A stretch of DNA of 64,000 bases from assembly GCF_023161965.1 (NCBI RefSeq), contig NZ_JALNTY010000002.1:492905-556904 (forward strand). Reading direction: 5' to 3'. Shown here one piece after another: positions 1 to 8,148 of this stretch. The notes under the pieces were generated by a model. That model was given only the letters and a program-made list of their open reading frames with translations. It was not told where the DNA came from and ran no database searches. The DNA comes from Anaerosoma tenue. GTDB lineage: Bacteria; Actinomycetota; Coriobacteriia; Anaerosomatales; Anaerosomataceae. How positions within the stretch are numbered: position 1 is the first letter of the stretch; every line of letters starts with the position of its first letter. A program made the translations under genes and the position numbers.

Positions 1-1
1 G

Positions 2-139
2 GTCGCCACACGGACACAGCGCATCATCGACGGTTCTCCCGCGCCGTGGGACTCGCCGCTGATCCTGGTGGGCGGGGCCGACTACTACGAGGCGCGCTGT
101 CCCGACTGCCACGAGGTGCCGGGCCGGCCGGTCGCCTAG
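2..139 (+). CDS. tdk: thymidine kinase, C-terminal fragment
   Basis: Only the last 45 codons are in the window; the gene enters from the left edge in frame 2. The peptide begins [11 protein letters not shown] and ends with a [10 protein letters not shown] segment followed by CxxC-H (CPDCHEV). Type II thymidine kinases end in this way: the TRTQR stretch, then the thymidine-binding lasso Tyr and the second pair of zinc-ribbon cysteines. The enzyme phosphorylates thymidine to dTMP with ATP in the cytoplasm (salvage). Its TAG stop shares the four bases CTAG with the stop of the convergent response-regulator gene. The 5' part, including the Walker A motif, is outside the window, so completeness cannot be judged. 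Confidence 0.85.
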   Translation, partial: VATRTQRIIDGSPAPWDSPLILVGGADYYEARCPDCHEVPGRPVA

Positions 140-1098
140 CGGTAGCGCGCTCCCGGTTCGTGCCGGCGCTCGAGCACCACGTTGCTGCCCGGCAGCGAGC
201 GGGCGTAGGCGAGCAGTTCCTGGCCCACGTCGGTGAGCGCGATGGCCGAGTCGGGGAAGTACTCGGTGATCCGTATCACCGCCACCGACATCGTGAGCGG
301 CCCGTGTTCGGTCTGCTCCCCGGTACGGTCGCGGGTCACGAAGAACCCGCGCTCCCGGTCCTCGTCTTCGTAGTAGTCCATGATGCTGCTGTCGAAGTCG
401 TTCACGAGCTCGCGCGCCACGGCTTCGATCCTGTCCACGTCGCAGATGAGCACGAAGTCGTCAGCGCCCATATGGCCGAGGAACGCGTCGTCGCACCCGG
501 TGAACCGCATCGTCTCGAGGATGAGGCCGGTCACGTGACGGAGCAGGAGGTCGCCCCGCGCGAACCCGTAGCGAAGGTTGAAGGCCCGGAAGCCGTCGAG
601 GTCCACGAACGCGACACCGAACGGCTGCTGGCGTACAAGGTGGAACGCCATGCGTTCCTCGGTGAGCGCGTTGGCGGGAAGGCCCGTGAGAGCGTTGGCG
701 AAGCGCTCCCGGCGCATCCGGCGGACGACCATCTGGATGCGCGCGTCGAGCACCATCGGATCGATGGGCTTCGAGATGAAGTCGTCGGCGCCCGCCTCGA
801 TCGCCATGATCTCGAATCCCGACTCCGCGAGGCTGGTCATCACGAGCACCGGGATGTTGCGGCCGTGCGGATCCGCCTTGATACGCTTGCAGACCTCGAA
901 GCCGTCGATATCGGGGAGGTTGAGGTCGAGCAGGATCGCATCGGGCGTGAAGTCGGCGAGTGCGTGAAGCCCGGTGACGCCGTCCTCCGCCGATGTGACC
1001 TGGTAGCCGCGCTCGTTGAGCGCCATCGTGATCATCTGGCGCAGGGTCGCGGAGTCCTCCACCACCAGGACGCTGTACTGCTCGGCATCGGTCTTCAT
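136..1098 (-). CDS. response regulator: receiver plus GGDEF-like domain
   Basis: 320 residues. Residues 8-125 are a CheY-like receiver with the acidic pair E14/D15, phospho-acceptor D58 (ILLDLNLP), T88 and K110 (SKP). Residues 136-300 have the start of a GGDEF domain (LTGLPAN, FVDLDGF, a GD near 182), but the signature reads GADDF (211-215) in place of GGDEF. In the substrate-binding stretch the usual N-D and G-H pairs are N-L and G-F. It may be a weak or inactive diguanylate cyclase that signals through the receiver. A strong ribosome site (GGTGAGGTGGGG) precedes the ATG at 1098. No cognate kinase lies nearby. Convergent with tdk, with overlapping stops. Confidence 0.88.
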   Translation of the reverse strand: MKTDAEQYSVLVVEDSATLRQMITMALNERGYQVTSAEDGVTGLHALADFTPDAILLDLNLPDIDGFEVCKRIKADPHGRNIPVLVMTSLAESGFEIMAIEAGADDFISKPIDPMVLDARIQMVVRRMRRERFANALTGLPANALTEERMAFHLVRQQPFGVAFVDLDGFRAFNLRYGFARGDLLLRHVTGLILETMRFTGCDDAFLGHMGADDFVLICDVDRIEAVARELVNDFDSSIMDYYEDEDRERGFFVTRDRTGEQTEHGPLTMSVAVIRITEYFPDSAIALTDVGQELLAYARSLPGSNVVLERRHEPGARYR

Positions 1099-1230
1099 GG
1101 GTGCCCCACCTCACCGGTTGCTGCCACTCGCGCCACGCCCCCTTAGCATAAGCCTCCGGAGCCACGATGGCGACATGGGCGCGGTTCTTGCTTCTGCAGT
1201 GCCGAACCACCGCTAGTGAGAGGATTCGCC

Positions 1231-1545
1231 ATGGACTCCACGACCCCCGCCGCGGTCACCGTGAGGATGATCGCGCTGCTGCACACGTACCGTCGCGAGC
1301 GCGGGCTGCCCGTGCTGGTGTCGCTCGAGGTGCCCGAGAACGGCACGAGGGCGATCGACATCGCCCGGGATCTCGGCCTGCCCATCGAGCGCATCGAGGG
1401 ACTGTTCCTGAACGGTCGTCTGCTCGGTCTGGGCGCAATGGTGATGCCCGGAGACCGCGTGGCGTTCGTGCCGCAGGGCACACCCGCGTCGCATCCCGCG
1501 TTCTTCGGCCGCGCCGGGATAGAGGAATACGCCGTCAGCGCCTGA
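1231..1545 (+). CDS. ubiquitin-like / MoaD-ThiS-fold small protein
   Basis: 104 residues from the ATG at 1231, chosen because GAGAGGA lies 6 nt upstream; a GTG at 1216 is in frame but has no such site. The pattern is that of the Mut7-C ubiquitin-like/ThiS fold: an N-terminal strand (VTVRMIALLHTYR), a strand-helix segment (DIARDLGLPIERIEGLFLNGRLL) and a late GDRVAFVPQGTP turn. MoaD and ThiS end in Gly-Gly, which becomes a thiocarboxylate. This protein instead runs on for about 20 residues and ends in YAVSA, so a direct sulfur-carrier role is doubtful unless it is processed. It stands alone between the response regulator and the convergent pntB. Confidence 0.6.
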   Translation: MDSTTPAAVTVRMIALLHTYRRERGLPVLVSLEVPENGTRAIDIARDLGLPIERIEGLFLNGRLLGLGAMVMPGDRVAFVPQGTPASHPAFFGRAGIEEYAVSA

Positions 1546-1560
1546 CCAGCGGCGCCGTCT

Positions 1561-2970
1561 CTACGAGCCGTTTCCCCCGATCAACCCCGTGACCGAGTCC
1601 TTCGCGTCGCCGAAGAGCAGGATCGCCTTGGGGTCGTCGTAGAGCGGGTTGGGGACCCCCGAGTAGCCCGGACGGCCGTCGAGGTTGCACACGATCACCG
1701 CGCCGGCTTCGTGCACGCGCAGGATCGGCATGCCCGAGATGGGCGTGTCGGCCGCCGTGATCGCCGCGGGGTTCACCACGTCGCTCGCGCCCACGACGAT
1801 CGCCACGTCGGTCGACGCGAAGTCGTCGTTGATCGCGTCCATCTCGTAGAGGTCGTCGTAGTCCACGTCGGCCTCGGCAAGCAGCACATGCATGTGTCCT
1901 GGCATGCGTCCCGCAACAGGATGCACGGCGAACCGGACGAGCTTGCCGGCCGCCGAGAGACGCTTGGCCAGCGCGGCCACCTCATGCTGCGCCTGCGCGA
2001 GCGCCATGCCGTAGCCGGGCACGATGATCACCGAGGTGGCGCCGGCGAGCACCGATCGCGCCTCCCTCAGCGCGTCATCGGCCGAGGCGGCGGGGCGTGG
2101 GCCGGCCTCACCGATCGCCGAGGCGGGCTCGGCCGGCGGGGCCGCCTGAGACGCCGCGAGTTGGCGGCCGGTGAGGATCGCCCCCACGCTGCGGTTCATC
2201 GCCTTGGCCATCACAAGCGTGAGGATCGTGCCTGACGATCCCACCATCGCGCCGGCCGCCACCAGCATCTGGTTGGCGATGCTCACGCCCACGAACGCCG
2301 CGGCGAGTCCGGAGAACGCGTTGAGGAGCGAGATCATCACCGGCATGTCGGCGCCGCCCACGCGGATGGAGAGCGCGGCGCCGAGCACGAGCGCGGCGCC
2401 CGCGAGGATCGCCACGGCGGCTATCCGCTGCACGCCGGTGACCGAGAGGAGGAGCACGCCCATCGAGGCCACGGCGGCGACCAGCATGAGGATGGCGAGG
2501 TCGTGGCCGGGCGCGGTGCGGGGCCTGCCGTCCATCCGGCCGTCGAGCTTGGCCGCCGCGATGGCGCTTCCCGCGAGCGCCACGCCGCCCACGAGGGCGG
2601 CCGCCACGCCGAACGCCACGGGCAGCACGCCCGCCTCGGCGTCCATCCGCGCGAGCTCCACCGCCGAGACGATGAGCGACGCCCCGCCGCCCGCGCCGTT
2701 CTGGAGCGCGATGAGCGCGGGGATGCGGGTCATCGTGATGCGCGCCGAGACGAGCAGACCGAGGGCGCCGCCAACCACCGCAGCCGCTGCCACGACCCAC
2801 GGCTCGGCGATGGTGTGGCGCGATACGAGCAGGCCGAGGGCGGCCGCGAACGCGAGCGCGGTGGTGATGTTGCCGCGCCGCGCGCCCTTGGGAGTGCGGA
2901 ACTGTGCGATCCCGGCGATGAACACCGCGATCACCACAAGATCGATAAGGAGGTCCTGCCAGTGGTCCAT
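1561..2970 (-). CDS. pntB: NAD(P) transhydrogenase subunit beta
   Basis: 469 residues from the ATG at 2970 (MDHWQDLLIDLV); upstream in-frame sequence overlaps pntAB and is not used. The N-terminal 260 residues are a run of about eight or nine hydrophobic helices rich in Ala/Gly (domain II). After a polar linker near 280-300 comes the NADP(H)-binding domain III, with VPGYGMALAQAQ, RFAVHPVAGRMPGHM and a VVGASDVVNPAA segment. Together with the two alpha subunits it couples proton entry across the membrane to hydride transfer from NADH to NADP+. It is the last gene of the leftward pntAA-pntAB-pntB operon, 31 nt after pntAB. Length and motifs fit the family. Confidence 0.97.
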   Translation of the reverse strand: MDHWQDLLIDLVVIAVFIAGIAQFRTPKGARRGNITTALAFAAALGLLVSRHTIAEPWVVAAAAVVGGALGLLVSARITMTRIPALIALQNGAGGGASLIVSAVELARMDAEAGVLPVAFGVAAALVGGVALAGSAIAAAKLDGRMDGRPRTAPGHDLAILMLVAAVASMGVLLLSVTGVQRIAAVAILAGAALVLGAALSIRVGGADMPVMISLLNAFSGLAAAFVGVSIANQMLVAAGAMVGSSGTILTLVMAKAMNRSVGAILTGRQLAASQAAPPAEPASAIGEAGPRPAASADDALREARSVLAGATSVIIVPGYGMALAQAQHEVAALAKRLSAAGKLVRFAVHPVAGRMPGHMHVLLAEADVDYDDLYEMDAINDDFASTDVAIVVGASDVVNPAAITAADTPISGMPILRVHEAGAVIVCNLDGRPGYSGVPNPLYDDPKAILLFGDAKDSVTGLIGGNGS

Positions 2971-3001
2971 CAACGCCCCGTTCGGTGTTGGTGCTGTCCG
3001 G

Positions 3002-3280
3002 TCACTGCTGCCTGAAGAACGCGGCCATGCGGCCGGTGACGGCGAAGCCGCCCACCAGGTTGAACGCCGCCAGCACGATGGCAAGCGCACCCAACCCCGC
3101 CTCCACGCCCGAGATGCCGGTGGTGAAGAGCAGCATGGCGCCAAGGATGGTCACGGCCGAGATGCCGTTGGTGAACGCCATCAGCGGGGTGTGCAACCGC
3201 TGGGGGACCCGTGATATGAGCACGTAGCTCAGTGCGGTCGTCACAGCGAACACCCCGAGCATGAGCAGTACCTCTTGCAC
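3002..3280 (-). CDS. pntAB: NAD(P) transhydrogenase alpha subunit part 2 (membrane)
   Basis: 92 residues starting at GTG 3280, with AAGGAG 7 nt upstream. It is almost entirely three hydrophobic helices (LLMLGVFAVTTALSYVLI, AVTILGAMLLFTTGI, LGALAIVLAAFNLVGGFAV), ending GRMAAFFRQQ. This is the membrane part that in E. coli PntA is fused to the NAD domain; here, as in many actinobacteria and alphaproteobacteria, it is a separate polypeptide. It forms part of the proton channel with PntB. It lies 26 nt downstream of pntAA and 31 nt upstream of pntB, so one transcript is likely. Confidence 0.95.
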   Translation of the reverse strand: MQEVLLMLGVFAVTTALSYVLISRVPQRLHTPLMAFTNGISAVTILGAMLLFTTGISGVEAGLGALAIVLAAFNLVGGFAVTGRMAAFFRQQ

Positions 3281-3306
3281 GATGCGGCTCCTTGGATAGC
3301 GGTCTG

Positions 3307-4470
3307 TCAGCCGAGCAGGCCCATGGCGTGCAGCGCACCATGATGCACGATGTCGCCGTTGCGTGTCACGAGCGTGTGGCGGACGATCTCGTCGTCCAGG
3401 TCGGGCGCGTCGAGCCCGTTCTTGAAGAGGTTCTTCACGAACTCAAGCATGTTCTTGCCGTAGAGCCAGCTTGCGTGCACCGGCACCGAGCCCGGGATGT
3501 TCACGTACCCCATCACGTTCACGCCCGACACGACGGTCTCCTGCGCCGGGACGGTGGCCGAGCAGTTCCCACCCTGGTCCACCGACACGTCCACGATCAC
3601 GGAGCCCGCGCGCATCGAACCGATCATCTCGTTGGTGATCAGCACCGGCGCCACCTCGCCCGGCACCAGCGCGCTCGCGATGATGATGTCGGCGCTCGCC
3701 ACGGAGGATGCGATGGCCTCGCGCTCTCGCGCGAGCCACTCGTCGGGCAGCGCGCCCGCATAGCCGCCTTCGCCGATAGCGTATTCGTCCGGCGCCTCGA
3801 AACCCACGATCTTGGCACCGAGACTCATCGCTTCCTCACGGGCCGCTGCACGGATGTCCACCGCTTTGACCACGCCGCCGAGCCGCTTGGCTGTGGCGAT
3901 CGCCTGCAGCCCGACCACACCGGTGCCGATGATGAGGATCTCGGCGGGTCGGGTGGCCCCGATCGCGGTGCCGATCATCGGCACGAACTTGGGGAGCGCC
4001 GCGGCGGCCATGATGACCGACTTGTAGCCGGTCACGGTGGACATCGACGAGAGCGCGTCCATGCTCTGCGCGCGCGAGATGCGCGGGATGCCGTCCATGG
4101 TGAGCGAGGTGATATCGCGGTCGCGCAGCGAGCGGACGATGTCGTGGTTCGCCGGTGCGGCGGGGTGCAGGAAGGTGATCAACATCGAGCCTTCGCGCAG
4201 CATATCGGTCTCGTGCTTGCCCACGGCATCGTTGAAGTGCGGCTGCTTCACCTTGAGCACGATGTCCGCGCGTGAGAAGAGCTCCTCCGCGCCGTCCACC
4301 ATCCGTGCACCGGCAGCTTCGTACTCGGCGTCGCTATGCAGGGCCCCCATGCCGGCGCCCGTTTCCACGAGCACGTCGAAGCCCATACGCACGTAGGCCG
4401 CGACCTCTTCGGGGAGTGCCGCGACCCTGTGTTCGCGCTCGAGTATCTCCTTCGGAATCCCGATGACCAT
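3307..4470 (-). CDS. pntAA: NAD(P) transhydrogenase alpha subunit part 1 (NAD-binding)
   Basis: 387 residues from ATG 4470 (MVIGIPKEILE), preceded by GGGAGGAA. It belongs to the alanine dehydrogenase/PNT family: N-terminal IPKE..EHRVAALPE segment, central Rossmann fold with GTGVVGLQAIATAKRLG near 175-190, and a conserved QGGNC-like stretch (VDQGGNCSAT) near 300. It binds NAD(H) and forms domain I of the proton-translocating transhydrogenase. It is the first gene of the leftward operon; the 190 nt upstream, shared with the divergent carbamate kinase, contains a pair of CTGTATA repeats (4503-4509 and 4524-4530). Members of this family are close to alanine dehydrogenases, but the following pntAB and pntB settle the assignment. 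Confidence 0.96.
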   Translation of the reverse strand: MVIGIPKEILEREHRVAALPEEVAAYVRMGFDVLVETGAGMGALHSDAEYEAAGARMVDGAEELFSRADIVLKVKQPHFNDAVGKHETDMLREGSMLITFLHPAAPANHDIVRSLRDRDITSLTMDGIPRISRAQSMDALSSMSTVTGYKSVIMAAAALPKFVPMIGTAIGATRPAEILIIGTGVVGLQAIATAKRLGGVVKAVDIRAAAREEAMSLGAKIVGFEAPDEYAIGEGGYAGALPDEWLAREREAIASSVASADIIIASALVPGEVAPVLITNEMIGSMRAGSVIVDVSVDQGGNCSATVPAQETVVSGVNVMGYVNIPGSVPVHASWLYGKNMLEFVKNLFKNGLDAPDLDDEIVRHTLVTRNGDIVHHGALHAMGLLG

Positions 4471-4658
4471 GGTTCCTCCCGATCTCCTGTCGACGGCCCA
4501 TCCTGTATAAACTGACCCTTGTGCTGTATACCATACGCGGAGCCCCGTAGCCCCACCCTCTATGTTCCCCGGGCCTGGGCCACGGACACGCCGAGCGGGT
4601 ATCATCATGTTCTCGGTAGCAGAGACGCCGATCGGACGCCTGAGAGGCTGGGACACGG

Positions 4659-5603
4659 ATGCGCAAGCCGACGATCGTGGTAGCGCTGGGCGGCAACGCC
4701 CTCTTGCGCCGCTCCGACCCCATGACCGCCGAGGTGCAGCGCGCCAACATCAAGGTGGCGGTTGAGGCGCTCGCGCCGCTCGCCGAGGACCACAACCTCG
4801 TGCTCGCTCACGGCAACGGTCCTCAGGTGGGGCTGCTGGCCCTGCAGGCCGCGTCGTACCCGGCGGTCGAACCCTACCCGCTCGATGTGCTGGGCGCCCA
4901 ATCCCAGGGCATGATCGCGTACATGCTCGAGCAGGAGCTCGGCAACGTGCTTCCGCCCGACAAGCCGATCGCCACGTTGCTCACAATGGTGGAGGTCGAC
5001 CCCGACGACCCCGCGTTCGACGATCCCACCAAGTTCGTCGGCCCCACCTACGTCAAGAGGAAGGCAGACGCTCTTGCCGGGAAGAAGGGCTGGGTCTTCA
5101 AGCGGGACGGCGGACTGTGGCGTCGGGTGGTGGCGTCTCCGGAACCCAGGCGGATCTTCGAGCTGCAACCGATCAGGTGGCTCATCGAGAAGGACGCGGT
5201 GGTGATCTGCACCGGCGGAGGCGGCATCCCCACGGCCTTCTCCAAGGAGCGGCCCAACACGCTCATCGGCGTGGAGGCCGTGATCGACAAGGACCTCGCG
5301 AGCGAACTGCTCGCGAGGGAACTCGGCGCGGCGCTCTTCATCATGGCCACCGATACGGACGGCGTGTACCTCGACTGGATGAAGCCCGGGCAGCGCCGCC
5401 TTGGCTGGGTGACGCCGGACGAGCTGGAGGCGTATGAGTTCCCTGCCGGTTCGATGGGGCCCAAGGTGGAGGCGGCCACGCGCTTCGTGCGGGCGACGGG
5501 CAATCGCGCGGCGATCGGCAGGCTTGAGGACATCACGAGGATCGTGGCTGGCGACGCGGGTACCAACATCGTAGATGACGTGCCCGCGGACAGGCGGGCG
5601 TAG
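4659..5603 (+). CDS. arcC: carbamate kinase
   Basis: 314 residues, the normal family length. It has the amino-acid-kinase fold signatures [11 protein letters not shown] at the N terminus, [14 protein letters not shown] near 50, [12 protein letters not shown] near 190 and the ATP-site MATDTDGVY near 235. It makes ATP from carbamoyl phosphate and ADP, usually the last step of arginine deiminase or of agmatine or purine-derived carbamoyl catabolism. No arcA, arcB or carbamoyltransferase gene lies in the window, so the upstream substrate route is unknown. It is divergent from pntAA. An upstream ATG-rich stretch has no clear ribosome site; the start at 4659 matches the conserved N terminus. Confidence 0.95.
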   Translation: MRKPTIVVALGGNALLRRSDPMTAEVQRANIKVAVEALAPLAEDHNLVLAHGNGPQVGLLALQAASYPAVEPYPLDVLGAQSQGMIAYMLEQELGNVLPPDKPIATLLTMVEVDPDDPAFDDPTKFVGPTYVKRKADALAGKKGWVFKRDGGLWRRVVASPEPRRIFELQPIRWLIEKDAVVICTGGGGIPTAFSKERPNTLIGVEAVIDKDLASELLARELGAALFIMATDTDGVYLDWMKPGQRRLGWVTPDELEAYEFPAGSMGPKVEAATRFVRATGNRAAIGRLEDITRIVAGDAGTNIVDDVPADRRA

Positions 5604-5645
5604 GCGGCTGGCCGGCGCGTCCGGTCGTGACGACAGGGGGTCGTG

Positions 5646-6581
5646 ATGCGTGTCGCGATCGCAGGCGGCAACGGATTCATCGGCAGGCGGCTCACGGATC
5701 AGCTCCTCGAGGCCGGCCATGATGTGACCTGGCTCTCGCACCGTCCCGGCCGGTACCGGCTTGCGGGGGGTGTGACCGAGGTCGCCTTCGAGTACATGGC
5801 GCCGCTCGGCGACGGGCCGCTTCCGGAGTGGGCCGAGGCGGTCGCCTCCGCAGACGTGGTGGTGAACCTCTCGGGCTACCCGATCGTCATGCGGTGGAAC
5901 GACGAGCGCAAGCAGCTCCTGCGCGACAGCCGGGTGTACACGGCCCGGGCGCTCAAGGAGGCGATCAGGCGCGCGCGAGAGGGAGGTGGCGGTCCCTCGG
6001 CATACATCGGCGCGAGTGCGGTAGGCATCTACGGCGACGAGGGCGACACGGTGCTCGATGAGAGCGCTCCGGCGGGGACCGACTGGCTCTCGCAGCTAGG
6101 CGTGGCATGGGAACGCGAGACGTTCGCGGTGGGCGACGAGACCGGCGTGCGGGTCGTGGCGGTGCGCACGGGTCTCGTGCTCGGCAGCGAAGGGTTCCTG
6201 CCCAAGGTGGCGCTGCCCGCCAAGCTCTTCGTGGGGGGTCCCGTGGGGAGTGGGCGCCAGTGGACGCCCTGGATACACGCCGCCGACATCGCCGGCATAT
6301 ACAAGTTCGTGATCGAGCACGACGACGTCTCCGGCCCGGTGAACGGCACGGCGCCGCAGCCGGTGACGATGCGCGAGTTCTCCGGAGCGCTCGGCCGCGT
6401 GTTGCACCGGCCATCATGGCTTCCGGTGCCAGGCTTCGGGTTGAGGATCGTGCTGGGCGAGGTCGCGCCGTACATGGTCTACAGCCAACGTCCCACCACG
6501 CGGAAGCTCGAGGATGCCGGCTATGAGTTCGCCTACCCGGAGTTGGGTCCAGCGCTCGAGTCCGCGGTGAAGGAGCTGTAG
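5646..6581 (+). CDS. TIGR01777 family epimerase (SDR-like, DUF1731 C terminus)
   Basis: 311 residues from ATG 5646, with AGGGGG about 5 nt upstream; a GTG at 5643 is the less well spaced alternative. The extended-SDR Rossmann motif GGNGFIGRRL begins at residue 8, followed by DVVVNLSGYPI, an IGASAVGIYGD segment and a C-terminal DUF1731-like block (RPSWLPVPGFGLRIVLGEVA). Families with this architecture include YfcH of E. coli and the SulA/cell-division-associated epimerases; their substrate is not established. It lies 42 nt after arcC on the same strand and could be cotranscribed. Confidence 0.92.
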   Translation: MRVAIAGGNGFIGRRLTDQLLEAGHDVTWLSHRPGRYRLAGGVTEVAFEYMAPLGDGPLPEWAEAVASADVVVNLSGYPIVMRWNDERKQLLRDSRVYTARALKEAIRRAREGGGGPSAYIGASAVGIYGDEGDTVLDESAPAGTDWLSQLGVAWERETFAVGDETGVRVVAVRTGLVLGSEGFLPKVALPAKLFVGGPVGSGRQWTPWIHAADIAGIYKFVIEHDDVSGPVNGTAPQPVTMREFSGALGRVLHRPSWLPVPGFGLRIVLGEVAPYMVYSQRPTTRKLEDAGYEFAYPELGPALESAVKEL

Positions 6582-6671
6582 CGACTCTGCGCGGGCGCTT
6601 GAGCGCATGATCGAGCCCGCTGTTCGAGTATCATGTGCGCACCGCACGCGAACGGGCGAGGAGACGCGCAG

Positions 6672-7421
6672 ATGAAGAAGCTCAGCTGGAAGGTGAAGTT
6701 CGGGCTCGTGCTGGTGGCTCTGAGCGCGGTGATGCTCTACGCGCATTCGGTCGCTTTCCACCACAGCGACCTGCACGAGTTCGGCCCGTTCCTCCTCACG
6801 CACGAGATCGCGATGATGCCGCTCGAGGTGCTGGTGGTGACGCTCGTGATCCACTCGTTGCTCGAGCGTCGCGAGCACGAAGAGAAGATGCACAAGCTCA
6901 ACATGGTCATCGGCGCGTTCTTCAGCGAGGTGGGCGACGAATTGCTGCGCCGGACGGCCGGGTTCGATGAGACGGTGGAGATCCGCGAGCACTTCCTGGT
7001 GAGCAACGAGTGGGACTCACGTCGCTACGCCACGGCGAAGACCGCGATCCTCGGCTACGACTACGGCATCAACGCGCGCGCTGAGGATCTCGAGGCGCTC
7101 GGCGGGTTCCTTGCCGGCAAGCGGCAGTTCCTGCTGGGCTTGCTGCAGAACCCCACGCTGCTGGAGCACGAGACGTTCACCAATGCATTGTGGGCAGTCT
7201 TCCATCTCTCCGAGGAGCTCGGCTACCGTCCTGGCTTTGCGGATCTGCCCGAGAGCGACATCGTCCACCTCAACGGCGACCTTCAGCGGGCATACGCCGC
7301 GATCGCGGTGGAGTGGCTCGACCACGTGCGGCACCTGCAGAAGGAGTATCCGTACCTGTTCTCGCTCGCGGTACGTCGCAATCCGCTCGATACGGGCGCG
7401 TCCGTGGTGGTGGGCGGGTAG
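6672..7421 (+). CDS. hypothetical protein with two N-terminal membrane helices
   Basis: 249 residues from ATG 6672 (MKKLSWKVKFGL), with GAGGAG 8 nt upstream. There are two hydrophobic segments, residues 8-27 (GLVLVALSAVMLYAHSVAFH) and about 42-62 (LTHEIAMMPLEVLVVTLVIH). After a basic/acidic linker (LERREHEEKMHKLN) follows a soluble, helix-rich domain of about 180 residues with many Leu, Glu and His. No enzyme motif is visible. I do not recognise the family. It follows the epimerase by 90 nt and is convergent with the RDD protein. A His-rich patch near residues 24-40 (HSVAFHHSDLHEF) could bind metal, but this is only a composition remark. Confidence 0.8.
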   Translation: MKKLSWKVKFGLVLVALSAVMLYAHSVAFHHSDLHEFGPFLLTHEIAMMPLEVLVVTLVIHSLLERREHEEKMHKLNMVIGAFFSEVGDELLRRTAGFDETVEIREHFLVSNEWDSRRYATAKTAILGYDYGINARAEDLEALGGFLAGKRQFLLGLLQNPTLLEHETFTNALWAVFHLSEELGYRPGFADLPESDIVHLNGDLQRAYAAIAVEWLDHVRHLQKEYPYLFSLAVRRNPLDTGASVVVGG

Positions 7422-7448
7422 GGCTCACCCGCAGCATACGGGACCCTT

Positions 7449-8102
7449 TCAGGCTCGCAGCACCACGCTGCCGCTCAGCAGGTCGTGCAGCGCCTGCTTC
7501 CGGCGACTCCACGCCGCCATCAGAAAGCCGAGCATCAATGGAGCCGCCGACAGCGGCTTGAGAGCCGTGCGCAGCACGGATCTTCCGATTCCGGCCCGAT
7601 CGCCGTCTGTCCGCGCAACGCGCAGTCGCATCACGAGTTTCCCGGGTGATGCTCCGCGTCGCGTAGCCTCAGGAAGGGCGAAGTACAGGAGTGCCACCAG
7701 CACAGCCATGAGCCAGCGTCCACCGGAGATCAGCCACAGCGCACGGCCAAGTGCGACGCCGTCGGGGGCGAACGCGGTGCTCTCAAGGATGCGCGTGGTG
7801 GCGAAGTCGTAGAACCCCGACATCACGAACCACAACAGGCCGATGAGAACGCCGTCGATGAGCGCTGCGATGAAGCGCCGCCAGAAGCCGGCGTACCGGA
7901 GGGCCTGCACGGTGGCGGGCCATGCTGGTGCGGTCTGCGGAGCGGCAGCGGGTGCTGGCTGGGGCGCCGGAGCGGGTGCGGGAGCGGCCTGCGGTGCCGG
8001 TTGCGCCACCTGTGGCGCGGGGGCGGGCTCCATCGGCGCTCCACAGCGCGTGCAGAACCTGTCGCTACCGGATACCTGCTGACCGCACTTCACGCAGTAC
8101 AT
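7449..8102 (-). CDS. zinc-ribbon plus RDD-family membrane protein
   Basis: 217 residues. The first 21 residues form a zinc ribbon with C3, C6, C17 and C20 (YCVKCG, FCTRCG). A Pro/Ala/Gln-rich linker (residues 24-62) leads to an RDD domain (YAGFWRRFIAALIDGVLIGLLWFVM), with three or four membrane helices and the usual Arg..Asp-Asp-like polar positions. RDD proteins are proposed transporters or membrane accessory factors; the function here is unknown. The start at 8102 has AGGAGGGTG upstream. It lies 46 nt downstream of the large metalloprotease-like gene and is probably in the same leftward transcript. Confidence 0.88.
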   Translation of the reverse strand: MYCVKCGQQVSGSDRFCTRCGAPMEPAPAPQVAQPAPQAAPAPAPAPQPAPAAAPQTAPAWPATVQALRYAGFWRRFIAALIDGVLIGLLWFVMSGFYDFATTRILESTAFAPDGVALGRALWLISGGRWLMAVLVALLYFALPEATRRGASPGKLVMRLRVARTDGDRAGIGRSVLRTALKPLSAAPLMLGFLMAAWSRRKQALHDLLSGSVVLRA

Positions 8103-8148
8103 GGGTCACCCTCCTGATGCGGCGGAACGCAGACCGGTGTGGGCGCTG

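Noticed and set aside
46..1146. 366-codon open frame on the plus strand opposite the response regulator
   Set aside because: Composition is rich in Arg/His/Glu with no family pattern; it is the GC-rich shadow of the receiver/GGDEF-like gene on the other strand, whose motifs are clear.
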